DNA from: a virus
Length of the DNA stretch: 35,463 bases
Strand: one strand, 5' to 3'
IMG/VR virus record: IMGVR_UViG_3300031227_000201
Coordinates: 1 to 35,463 of that record
The first letter of the stretch is position 1, and each line of letters starts with the position of its first letter. The position numbers and the translations under genes were made by a program. The notes under the pieces are model-generated. The model did no database searches, was not told the DNA's origin, and saw nothing but the letters and a program-made list of their open reading frames with translations. Positions 6,827-14,091 of this stretch are shown in pieces.

Positions 6827-8154
6827 ATGGACCTCCGCTCTCCTCTCGCGTATGAGAGATCATCATAATTCAGGGTAGCACCCGCAGCTGGTGGAGCACC
6901 CGCGTCTACATGCATTATAGCATAGCGCAGAGAATCGACAGCATGATCATTCTCCTTGACCGGCATCTCCTTGCCCTTGGTCGCCCAGACGTATGCCGGC
7001 AGTTCATCCTCGATCTGGTGCGGCTTCTGAGCTTCTATCAATGTCTGGTCCGGTTGCCTCAGCGAATCCCGCACAAAGAACAGACGCTTCTCTGCCAGCC
7101 GCTTCTTTACCGCGTTGATGCCGGGTATCACGGCATTGTCGGCGCCAATGGCATTAAGCCCGGCGTCCTTGAACTTGTCGATGTAGGCCGGCTGCGACGG
7201 GTCGCACACGAAGGCCTCAATACCAAACTCCTCATTCAACTCTACGGCCCGATCCTTCCACCAATCATCGCGCCTGCCTGTATGGTAGAGCTGGGCCACC
7301 AGGTACATCACGCCATCGCCCGTAAGGCCATAGACGCCGATGACTCCCGCGTGCCGATAGCCCCAGTCCACGCCGGCCACATAGCGGGCGAATCGCTTGG
7401 GCGCCTGATTCGCATAGACGCGGTGGATTGCCTCATCATACTCCGTGTAGATCGCGCCTTCAGCCTGTGCCGGCTTGCCATAGCGTAGCCGCTGCTTGCG
7501 GACGCCGGTGAGCGCGTCCAGGACCGCCATCGTGCGCTTGCCCTGCTCGGTGATCTCGCCGGTCGTCTGGTCGAATAGCTCGGGGTTCTCCTCGTGCTTC
7601 GAGTAGAATATCCGCAAGCTGGCGCGCTGATACATCCAATGCGCCGGATAAGCCGGGTTAGCATCGCCAATGGTTTGTGAGTAGGGCATATTGCCAGCCC
7701 GCCCAGTCGTGCGCGTGGTGATCGTCTCCCAGTCCCCAAGCGTCAGCTCCTCCGCCTGAGATACCACGATAAGATCGAACTCAGAACTCAGAATGCGGGA
7801 TGACTTATCAAGCCCGGTGATCCATATAGCTGCATCATTAGGATATATGAATCTCTCCGGCTTGTTTTCGCCACCATATGGAATGCACGGCCAGTCCTCG
7901 CGTTTGCCTAGAATCTTTCTCGTGTATGTCTGCAGTATCGTTGAATAAGTGCTGGTTTGTGTCTTTCTGACAATCGCAATGGCAGCGCCCCGGTATTTAC
8001 AAGCGCACAGGTGGGCCTTCAGGCATAGGGCATACGTTTTTCCGGTTTCTGCAGGCCCATGTATAATGGCCTCCGGTCCTTGATACTGGAAAATCGCAAG
8101 GTTGGCGCCATAGACTTCCTTACCCCCTTGTCCATGTTCAACAATATAGTTCAT
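6814..8154 (-). CDS. terL: terminase large subunit
   Basis: 446 aa packaging motor. Walker A is GPAETGKT (33-40) and a Walker B-like strand is FDLIVVSQAEEL (126-137). The C-terminal RuvC-like nuclease has GVDWGY (Asp 263), CDPSQPAYI (Asp 318) and NDHAVDSLRYA (Asp 403/407). It cuts concatemeric DNA and drives it through the portal. ATGA overlap with the upstream HNH gene and 13-nt overlap with the portal gene suggest one transcript. Confidence 0.93.
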   Translation of the reverse strand: MNYIVEHGQGGKEVYGANLAIFQYQGPEAIIHGPAETGKTYALCLKAHLCACKYRGAAIAIVRKTQTSTYSTILQTYTRKILGKREDWPCIPYGGENKPERFIYPNDAAIWITGLDKSSRILSSEFDLIVVSQAEELTLGDWETITTRTTGRAGNMPYSQTIGDANPAYPAHWMYQRASLRIFYSKHEENPELFDQTTGEITEQGKRTMAVLDALTGVRKQRLRYGKPAQAEGAIYTEYDEAIHRVYANQAPKRFARYVAGVDWGYRHAGVIGVYGLTGDGVMYLVAQLYHTGRRDDWWKDRAVELNEEFGIEAFVCDPSQPAYIDKFKDAGLNAIGADNAVIPGINAVKKRLAEKRLFFVRDSLRQPDQTLIEAQKPHQIEDELPAYVWATKGKEMPVKENDHAVDSLRYAIMHVDAGAPPAAGATLNYDDLSYARGERRSIWQR

Positions 8155-8759
8155 GCAAGCTCGCCCTCAAGATACTGAATGGCTCGTCTGAGAATGGACA
8201 CATCATCTCTTGCAAACCCAAGCATCGCATTGCACCGCTGGCACAAAAGCCCGCGGATCTCGCCGGTCTCATGGTTGTGATCAACAGATAAAGAAAACTC
8301 TGTACCGCCGTTTTTCACCCTAGTGTCAGCGGACCCACATATCAAGCACTTGCCGCCCTGCAATGCCAGCATCTTGCGGTATCGTTTCAGCGTGATTCCA
8401 TATTTGCGCATGAGCTCCGCATTTCTAATTGTGCCCTGTTTCTTGTCTGTCTGTGATTTCTTCTTTATGCACACCTTGCAAACTGACATATGCCCAGTTG
8501 ATACATCAGCCCTGCAATGAAATGCGCCCCACGGCTTGAACTTGCCACAGCGACTACATTCCCGCCCGTCATCTGTGATGTGATAGTCCTTCTGTTTCTC
8601 GCTACCGCGATATGCCCTAAAGCATTCACCGCACCACGATTGTTTCCCGCGAGTTCCGTGCTTGTTGTTTGAGAAGTTGTCCCAGCTCTTGTATTGTCCG
8701 CACTTGGAGCACTCGCGTCCATCGTCGTCAATGCGCCATTTCGTCTTGTAATGCCTCAT
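8151..8759 (-). CDS. HNH nuclease, recombination endonuclease VII-like
   Basis: 202 aa from ATG at 8759, chosen because GGAGGGGG stands five bases upstream. A GTG at 8843 lacks any ribosome site. There are two N-terminal zinc knuckles of the form DDGRECSKCG/KPWxxF...CxxC. The C-terminal domain runs KYGITLKRYRKMLALQGGKC, then CLICG, SLSVDHNHETGEIRGLLC and CNAMLGF. This is the endonuclease VII family (T4 gp49-like), which includes Holliday-junction resolvases and homing-type nucleases. It separates the two terminase genes, a frequent site for such insertions. Confidence 0.88.
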   Translation of the reverse strand: MRHYKTKWRIDDDGRECSKCGQYKSWDNFSNNKHGTRGKQSWCGECFRAYRGSEKQKDYHITDDGRECSRCGKFKPWGAFHCRADVSTGHMSVCKVCIKKKSQTDKKQGTIRNAELMRKYGITLKRYRKMLALQGGKCLICGSADTRVKNGGTEFSLSVDHNHETGEIRGLLCQRCNAMLGFARDDVSILRRAIQYLEGELA

Positions 8760-8851
8760 ATCATCCCCCTCCGATGTCCCTAGGTCTAGCGTGGAGGAAA
8801 CCGGGTAGGGTTCCCAGCCTTCGGCGGCCAACCTATCCTCCACGCGAATCG

Positions 8852-9388
8852 CTAAATGTCTTTGTCTAAGTCAATCTTCCCAATGCGGAAGACGATCTCC
8901 CGTCCATCCTTTCCGGTCAACTCGCTCTTGCTGGGCGCGTCCACTCCGATGATCTTGCAGCGGCGCTCGATACACCACTGCACGCCGCGCAGGAACGCCG
9001 GGTCGCCGTTGCGTGGGCGCTTGATCTTGACGACTCTTGACGGCTTCTCGCCGCTTCCTTCCTGCCGTAGCGTCTCCGCATCCTTGCAGCTACGCCCCCA
9101 CGCCGTCCAATATTCGCGCTCTAGCCTGTCCACCTTTGCCAGCTCGCGGGCCTTGGCTTCGTCAATGGCAATGAGCGCAGAGTCTCGCCACGCCTCCTGT
9201 AGCTTCTTGAGGTCGTAGCTAATCATCTGCTGGGTCAGCGTATAACCGCGGCTCTTGTCGTCTTCATCGTCGCCGGTCTCATTCAGATGGTCGGCTATAT
9301 GCTGTTGCGTCCAGCCCTGTAGATACAGGTCGGCAATCTCACGCCGATCCCGCTCAATCTGAAATGATGTTCGTTTAGGTGCTGCCAT
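8852..9388 (-). CDS. terminase small subunit-like DNA-binding protein
   Basis: 178 aa from ATG at 9388, with GGAG five bases upstream (a GTG at 9394 is less likely). The N-terminal helix-turn-helix reads REIADLYLQGWTQQHIADHL, and QQMISYDLKKLQEAWR forms the second part. A helical middle and a C-terminal tail contain WCIERRCKIIGVDAPSK, a motif common in small terminase subunits. Position directly before TerL (apart from the HNH insertion) supports DNA recognition for packaging. Confidence 0.8.
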   Translation of the reverse strand: MAAPKRTSFQIERDRREIADLYLQGWTQQHIADHLNETGDDEDDKSRGYTLTQQMISYDLKKLQEAWRDSALIAIDEAKARELAKVDRLEREYWTAWGRSCKDAETLRQEGSGEKPSRVVKIKRPRNGDPAFLRGVQWCIERRCKIIGVDAPSKSELTGKDGREIVFRIGKIDLDKDI

Positions 9389-9430
9389 AACCACTCCACA
9401 TACAAACTACCCCATCAGCTCCGGTGTGCC

Positions 9431-9751
9431 CTATGGCCTTGTATAGATCGAGAAGTTCCGACCAGATACCTCAATATACCCAGCGGTGGCGGACAAACTC
9501 GATTTCTTATATGTGATCCCGTACCCAGAGCCGAATCCCCCCTGAGCAACGTAAACATACATCGGTCTATTGTACTTTGCAGACATTCTCGCAGCGGCAC
9601 CCACGGCGGAAGATTGACTACCAGCGCTATAACTCGGTCTTGCGGCGGGCTTGATCGTGCCCGCCAGGTGCCCGGAGGATGTTTTCACAAAGCCGCCGCC
9701 TCCGGTTCTGCCCCCCCCAGTTCGCCCGCCGCCGCCAGTACCTCTGCCCAT
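9431..9751 (-). CDS. Gly-rich hypothetical protein (106 aa)
   Basis: Begins MGRGTGGGGRTGGGRTGGGG after GGAGATAAAC. A Ser/Ala region and Tyr-rich beta sequence follow (PMYVYVAQGG, GYGITYKKS). The Gly/Arg start is almost the same as in the neighbour at 9754-9978, so the two may share an interaction tail. Unknown function, directly before TerS. Confidence 0.65.
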   Translation of the reverse strand: MGRGTGGGGRTGGGRTGGGGFVKTSSGHLAGTIKPAARPSYSAGSQSSAVGAAARMSAKYNRPMYVYVAQGGFGSGYGITYKKSSLSATAGYIEVSGRNFSIYTRP

Positions 9752-9753
9752 GT

Positions 9754-9978
9754 TTATCTCCTCGGTGTTAGCGTCGAGTCTGACAAATCAGCTAGGAATG
9801 TCTGCCCGGCACGCCCACCGACTGATAGCGTAACTTCAGCCGATGACCCGCTGATAAATCGTGTAATCCGCGACCTAAAGGCATTGCTTCCACGCGGATA
9901 GATCGTGTCGCCAATCTTCACGCGGGCACCGCTTCCAAGCCGACCGCCTCTTCCTCCCCCGCCAGATCCTCTACCCAT
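9754..9978 (-). CDS. Gly-rich hypothetical protein (74 aa)
   Basis: ATG at 9978 with GGAGGCAAACT upstream; the longer reading from 10098 overlaps the ParB-type gene. Starts MGRGSGGGGRGGRLGSGARV and continues as a small beta domain (IGDTIYPRGSNAFRSRITRF, ending DSTLTPRR). It shares its N-terminus with the next gene, which starts two bases after its stop. Confidence 0.65.
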   Translation of the reverse strand: MGRGSGGGGRGGRLGSGARVKIGDTIYPRGSNAFRSRITRFISGSSAEVTLSVGGRAGQTFLADLSDSTLTPRR

Positions 9979-11074
9979 AGTTTGCCTCCGTGCGTCCTTC
10001 CTTGACGTGCATATTCTCGGGTAGCCAATGCCACCCGCGATCTTTGCATAGCGCCTCTGTCTGCTTGCCACCGCCATACACAAGAAACGTCGGATCACAC
10101 CCGGCGTGCTCTTGTGCCCGCGCGTAATCGCCGTCCAATAGATCGACGAACTTGTCCAGTCCTCGCGTTGCGTATGCCTTCCAGCCCTTCGGCACGCCTA
10201 GCAGGTTGATCTCTACGAACTTCGGGTCAACATTCAGATCCACCCACACTTTGACACCGTACTGTTGAAGATAGCGCGCAAGCCAGCGTTTGCGATAGAT
10301 GCCCCATAGCGCCACCGCCGCGGGCATTTGGTCGTTCGTGCTGCAATTCGCCTCGATGATCGCCACGCACTGAGAGTTTACCAGGTTCAACGGATCTTTC
10401 CACAGCGCCTCAAACTTGTAATCTTCGGTGTAGAAGTGATACGTCCCACGCATTGTTGCCCGGCGACTGCCGTCGCCCCACTTGGTCAGTGGCAATTCCA
10501 GGAAGTTGGCTTGCAGCTCAATATCCAGCGTCGGCACATCCCATTCGTTGTTGCTTGGGAACAGCGCGTCGGGCACGTACAGCGCAAAATGGTCATCCGG
10601 TTGCACATCCTCATCATTGCCGCCGTCGTCTTCCGCCTCTGCCTCCAGCATTGTCCGTAGATTCGCCGCGTCATCGTTCCAGCCGCGCAGCTGGCCCTCG
10701 TCTAGCCCCCAGCCCTTGAGCGTCCCGGCGTCCCAACTGCTGAGCGAGTCCCAGTCCCAAGAGCCGGTAGCGCCCGAGTGCAGGTAGACGACCAGCTTCT
10801 CCCGCTCTGCCTGCGTCAGCGCCCTAGACGCTACACGCACCGCGACCTCATACTCTGACCCGTAGCGGTCACAGGCCGCCCACACGTTACCGCGCTGGTG
10901 CCCGTCGTAGATCTCATCACCCGGCCCGATGGCGATAGCGTGAATCTGCCCAAACTGGTCGAGCGATTCAGCCAGCCGCACCGCGTCAGCCTCGCCGATC
11001 TGCCGCGGGTTGTTCTCCCACGGAATCAGGTCAGCGAGCTTGCGCGTGCTATTGGTCCAGGTGAGCTCGCTCAT
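9971..11074 (-). CDS. ParB-like N-terminal domain fused to DUF4417-like domain
   Basis: 367 aa. Residues 1-95 are a ParB/Srx-type nuclease domain: LIPWENNPRQI, then AESLDQFGQIHAIAI and the box EIYDGHQR. Residues 190-350 resemble DUF4417, with an FYTEDYKFEALWKDP strand, NDQMPAAVALW, RKRWLARYLQQYGVKVWVDL, LLGVPKGWKAYATRG and a late FLVYGGGKQTE. The two are joined by an acidic linker. DUF4417 has no agreed role; ParB-type domains in phages often sit near methylases or terminases. It lies at the head of the packaging genes and may bind or nick DNA there. Confidence 0.75.
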   Translation of the reverse strand: MSELTWTNSTRKLADLIPWENNPRQIGEADAVRLAESLDQFGQIHAIAIGPGDEIYDGHQRGNVWAACDRYGSEYEVAVRVASRALTQAEREKLVVYLHSGATGSWDWDSLSSWDAGTLKGWGLDEGQLRGWNDDAANLRTMLEAEAEDDGGNDEDVQPDDHFALYVPDALFPSNNEWDVPTLDIELQANFLELPLTKWGDGSRRATMRGTYHFYTEDYKFEALWKDPLNLVNSQCVAIIEANCSTNDQMPAAVALWGIYRKRWLARYLQQYGVKVWVDLNVDPKFVEINLLGVPKGWKAYATRGLDKFVDLLDGDYARAQEHAGCDPTFLVYGGGKQTEALCKDRGWHWLPENMHVKEGRTEANYG

Positions 11075-11279
11075 CCTCTACCCCCGGCAGCTTGAACGTC
11101 ACGCGGTCCGCAAACTCCTGGCGCTTGCCCTCATTCCACGCGGTCACAGGGCGTAGATAGCCAACGACGCGGCTGTAGACTTCACACGGAATCAGAACCA
11201 CCGTGGTGGCCTGCGTTGTCGTGATGTCACTCCTGTCAGCACCGCCCATCATTGCATCGCCTTCACTCATAGATTGCAT
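11049..11279 (-). CDS. small NrdD-like (glycyl-radical motif) protein
   Basis: At most 76 aa; initiation could also be at 11270 or 11252. The C-terminal half reads CEVYSRVVGYLRPVTAWNEG followed by KRQEFADRVTF. This matches the last segment of anaerobic ribonucleotide reductase NrdD (RVxGYL...NxGKxxE...R), which carries the radical glycine. Stand-alone proteins of this size are often annotated as NrdD fragments; whether they repair or replace a damaged radical domain is not established. No full NrdD is present here. Confidence 0.65.
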   Translation of the reverse strand: MQSMSEGDAMMGGADRSDITTTQATTVVLIPCEVYSRVVGYLRPVTAWNEGKRQEFADRVTFKLPGVEDERAHLDQ

Positions 11280-12324
11280 CCATATAGTCAGCGCACGTCT
11301 GCAGGTTGTTAAAGCCGGTCAGAGAACGCTCGCGCTCATCAATCACCACGGCGACGCTGGTCGAGTTGTTTGGATAGGGGAAGCCCCCCTTGCGCGCATA
11401 TTCATCGTTGCGCTTGTAGCTGCCCGCTATCATCGCAATGCCCGTGATCCCGTCAATGCTGAAGTCCCTCGTCAGCCCGGAGACATGCGTGTGAGCGCCC
11501 ATCCCTATCACGAAATTATGGTCCCACTTCGCCGCCCGCTCAATACCGTGCGTGGCGTTGTAGATGCTCGTACCGCGCCACTTGTGCCGGATGCGCAGCG
11601 GTATCTCCCAATCGCCAACCTGAATCTGAATGATGGCGTCGTGCCTATCATAGATGATGCTGGGCTTGAGTGCCTGCAGCTCACGCTCCAAATACGAAGC
11701 GCCGGTCAGCTCCTCTACCCAATTGCCGTGATTGCCCATCACCACCGCCAGCAGCTTGGGCGCGATGATCTCAAGTTCACGGAGTAGCAATACCCATTCA
11801 TCGCGGATGGCAAGCCGGTCGTTGAACCGCGTCCACACCAGATTGCCGACGATCATCTGGTTCACCAGATCGCCGGCGCCAATAGCGAACATGCCGGGCG
11901 TGTCGGCTATGATACGCAGCTCCCGGTCGAGCCGGGGGTAGTCTACCCCTGAGCCGCCCAGGTGCCAGTCTGCCGTCTCTACCAGCGCGATCGGGCCGTG
12001 ATCAAACGCGAGGCGCTGCTGTGCCCGTAGTTCAACGAGCGCTTGCGTGCGCTCCCATTCATAGCACGCGCGCTCAAATGTCTCCTCTGGGTCCGGCATC
12101 TCCATCCCCGGCGTCGCCCCGTTTGATTGTGTCAGCTGCGGAGCCGGGCGCCTGAACTCATCAGGATGATGCTTTTTGTAGACGCGCGCCTTGGTGCGAA
12201 ACTTCACGCGGGCGAGGTCTAGCTGCTTCTCCGCCTCGGTCCAGGTGATGCGCTGCCAGCTGTTGGACTCACACGCCCATACCAGGCGTGCGGCTATGCG
12301 GCCCAGATCGGCCTGGTCAGTCAC
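11263..12324 (-). CDS. calcineurin-like metallophosphoesterase
   Basis: 353 aa from GTG at 12324. The upstream extension to TTG at 12342 has no ribosome site. The N-terminal 100 residues contain a helical DNA-binding-like part. The phosphoesterase core carries the standard metal ligands in order: ETADWHLGG, GAGDLVNQ, VMGNHGNW and GMGAHTHVSG. Substrate unknown; phage homologues are proposed nucleases or phosphatases. Next to the NrdD-like and ParB-type genes. Confidence 0.85.
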   Translation of the reverse strand: MTDQADLGRIAARLVWACESNSWQRITWTEAEKQLDLARVKFRTKARVYKKHHPDEFRRPAPQLTQSNGATPGMEMPDPEETFERACYEWERTQALVELRAQQRLAFDHGPIALVETADWHLGGSGVDYPRLDRELRIIADTPGMFAIGAGDLVNQMIVGNLVWTRFNDRLAIRDEWVLLLRELEIIAPKLLAVVMGNHGNWVEELTGASYLERELQALKPSIIYDRHDAIIQIQVGDWEIPLRIRHKWRGTSIYNATHGIERAAKWDHNFVIGMGAHTHVSGLTRDFSIDGITGIAMIAGSYKRNDEYARKGGFPYPNNSTSVAVVIDERERSLTGFNNLQTCADYMDAIYE

Positions 12325-12328
12325 GCCC

Positions 12329-12586
12329 CTACCGTATCCCAAGGAACGCGGCGATAGTGCTGCCGATCATCTGCAAGCCCACAAGAGCCCCCGTTATCAG
12401 TTTCATTCGCTGGTCCAAGCGCACTACCCCCATTTCGTTTGCTCTGATGCGGTCATCACGTTTCTCTTGTGATTGCCTGTCAATCTCGATGTGGGTTTCC
12501 AGTAGCTTGGTCAGGCCATCCATCTTCGTACCCAAGATCGCCATCGTCACTCTGCCGTTGTTGCCGTCGGTGGGATTAGGGGCCAT
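12329..12586 (-). CDS. small coiled-coil membrane protein, holin-accessory (XhlA)-like
   Basis: 85 aa. Residues 15-60 form an amphipathic, charged helix. The C-terminus is one membrane span (LITGALVGLQMIGSTIAAFL). This layout is typical of XhlA/hemolysin-type phage proteins found with holins and lysins. The M23 gene lies about 900 nt upstream. Assignment by architecture only. Confidence 0.55.
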   Translation of the reverse strand: MAPNPTDGNNGRVTMAILGTKMDGLTKLLETHIEIDRQSQEKRDDRIRANEMGVVRLDQRMKLITGALVGLQMIGSTIAAFLGIR

Positions 12587-12589
12587 GCG

Positions 12590-12784
12590 TTAGTCCTTGT
12601 TGTTCTCGTTAGTGGTCGTTTGATGTTCCAGGGTGTAAGCTACTGTGTGGCAGGTGTTGGTGGCGCTGTCGACGTGATCGGCGTCACAGCGCAGAGACGC
12701 CCTAAACAGACGCGCGCAGGACTCAAGCAGCCCCGCCAGGGACAGCGCGCGGCGGCCGGGGTCATCCGGGCGGTCGTTGCACAT
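12590..12784 (-). CDS. hypothetical protein (64 aa)
   Basis: Starts at ATG 12784, overlapping the upstream gene by 23 nt. A helix with LSLAGLLESCARLFRASL is followed by a His/Thr-rich tail ending NENNKD. Ribosome site weak. Not recognised. Confidence 0.4.
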   Translation of the reverse strand: MCNDRPDDPGRRALSLAGLLESCARLFRASLRCDADHVDSATNTCHTVAYTLEHQTTTNENNKD

Positions 12785-12947
12785 AGTCAAGTGTCGTGGT
12801 AGCGCTTGCCACATCACGCACAAACTGCTGAGAAGCCTTGCCCAAAATGAGTGCCGAATATTTCACACAATGCCGGGCGGCCTTCTCAAAGATTCGCTGC
12901 GCGGTCTGGCAGCGTTCAATCATTACTTGCATCTCGTCATATGTCAT
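12762..12947 (-). CDS. small helical hypothetical protein (61 aa)
   Basis: ATG at 12947 overlaps the stop of the membrane gene (ATGA), preceded by GAGGCGGGG. The sequence is all helical (MTYDEMQVMIERCQTAQRIF, then a basic helix). Function unknown. Confidence 0.55.
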   Translation of the reverse strand: MTYDEMQVMIERCQTAQRIFEKAARHCVKYSALILGKASQQFVRDVASATTTLDYVQRPPG

Positions 12948-13177
12948 CCCCGCCTCATCATCGTCAGTACGCCAATCGCCACGCCAACCAACGCCGGCGC
13001 AATCTTCCAGGTCCAGGCTTGCTCCCACCTGAAGCTGATGCGCGCCCATAGCGACGGCGGCCCGATTGGATACACGCGATTCTCGTACTCCATAATGCAA
13101 TCAACCAGCGCGTCTAGCTGCTCAAGCCGTGCCTCGTATGCGGCTTCGTTGCCTATCTGTGGATAGTCGCAGTTCAT
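12944..13177 (-). CDS. one-TM hypothetical protein (77 aa)
   Basis: An acidic N-terminal helix (YEARLEQLDALVDCIMEYEN), then WEQAWTWKIAPALVGVAIG, a single membrane span near residues 58-73, and a basic end (MMRRG). In the lysis region, so a holin or spanin-like role is possible, but there is no family match. Confidence 0.6.
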   Translation of the reverse strand: MNCDYPQIGNEAAYEARLEQLDALVDCIMEYENRVYPIGPPSLWARISFRWEQAWTWKIAPALVGVAIGVLTMMRRG

Positions 13178-13195
13178 CGCGTCAGTCCCCCTTCC

Positions 13196-13489
13196 TCAGC
13201 AGTGAACATTGATCCAGAACGGCCAGAAGTTGAGATAGTACCAATACCCATCGTAGAATGTCCTCCCGACTGACCACTTATCGCCTCCGGTGTGCATCCC
13301 ACAATACCATTTGCCGTGCAGTATGTACCACAGACTACTGTGCGGCCCAGGGCGCTTCATCGCCCGCAGCCTATACCGCAAGATTACCAACCAATACCGC
13401 GGCGCCTTGACGTACCACAAGAACCTGAACCACAGATCTTTCATCTGTTCGTCAAGCAAGTCCTGGAATTCGTCCTCCATGTCGTTCAT
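13196..13489 (-). CDS. Trp/Tyr-rich hypothetical protein (97 aa)
   Basis: An acidic start (MNDMEDEFQDLLDEQMKDLW), a basic aromatic helix (YWLVILRYRLRAMKR) and a Trp/Tyr-rich C-terminus (DGYWYYLNFWPFW). It may sit at the membrane interface. TGATG overlap with the M23 gene. Not recognised. Confidence 0.6.
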   Translation of the reverse strand: MNDMEDEFQDLLDEQMKDLWFRFLWYVKAPRYWLVILRYRLRAMKRPGPHSSLWYILHGKWYCGMHTGGDKWSVGRTFYDGYWYYLNFWPFWINVHC

Positions 13490-14091
13490 CAGCCGTCGCC
13501 TTTCCTCAGCATGGCGTCAACTATCGCCGGGTCGTGATGCATCTTGAGTACCGGCACCGGATCCAGCCAGCGGATACGCGGGTCTAGCCATTCGCGCGTG
13601 AACTCATCCAGCGCCATGTCAAAGTGCAAGTGGTCGCCGCGCTCGGGCCAGTCAGCGAATCCGCCGAGGCATTGACCGGCGGCAACCACGGCGCCCCGCG
13701 ACCATGCAGCGAGGGTCTGCGGACTGACGTGGGCATAGCGCACCCACAGCGGTTTGCCTTCGTGCTCGTGGCGTATCACCTCCATCGGCACGCCAGACCA
13801 ATCCAACGTTGAATACGTCACCACGCCATCCGCAACGGCGTAGACTCCCAGATCCAGCGCGCGCTCCACGTCGCCCCACGGCGACACGTCCAAATTGAGG
13901 TCAATGCCGGTGTGCTTATAGCCACCATTGCGTGCGCCGGTCAAGTCGTGCCGGGTGGCCGCGTACCACCGGCTAGGAGGGTAGTCGCCCTCACCAACGG
14001 GGAGCACCCACGGCACAACTCCGGGCACCGGCGCCCCTCGCGGAATGCAGTCGAAGACGACGCCGTCGATAGTCAAGGTGATGTCAGGCAT
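13489..14091 (-). CDS. M23-type peptidase, putative endolysin
   Basis: 200 aa from ATG at 14091 (GAGGGACGTGCCGA upstream; longer readings overlap the glycosidase-like gene). The LytM/M23 zinc site is complete: His 60 and Asp 64 in HTGID, and His 154/His 156 in DHLHFD. The helper His is in YAHVS (121). These enzymes cut peptidoglycan cross-bridges. There is no signal peptide, so release would need a holin, and holin-like genes are nearby. Best candidate for the lysin. Confidence 0.88.
   Translation of the reverse strand: MPDITLTIDGVVFDCIPRGAPVPGVVPWVLPVGEGDYPPSRWYAATRHDLTGARNGGYKHTGIDLNLDVSPWGDVERALDLGVYAVADGVVTYSTLDWSGVPMEVIRHEHEGKPLWVRYAHVSPQTLAAWSRGAVVAAGQCLGGFADWPERGDHLHFDMALDEFTREWLDPRIRWLDPVPVLKMHHDPAIVDAMLRKGDG

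Noticed and set aside
8760-8843. N-terminal extension of the endonuclease VII-like gene from GTG
   Set aside because: No ribosome site, and the strong GGAGGGGG lies before the internal ATG. The segment may be leftover sequence from the insertion.
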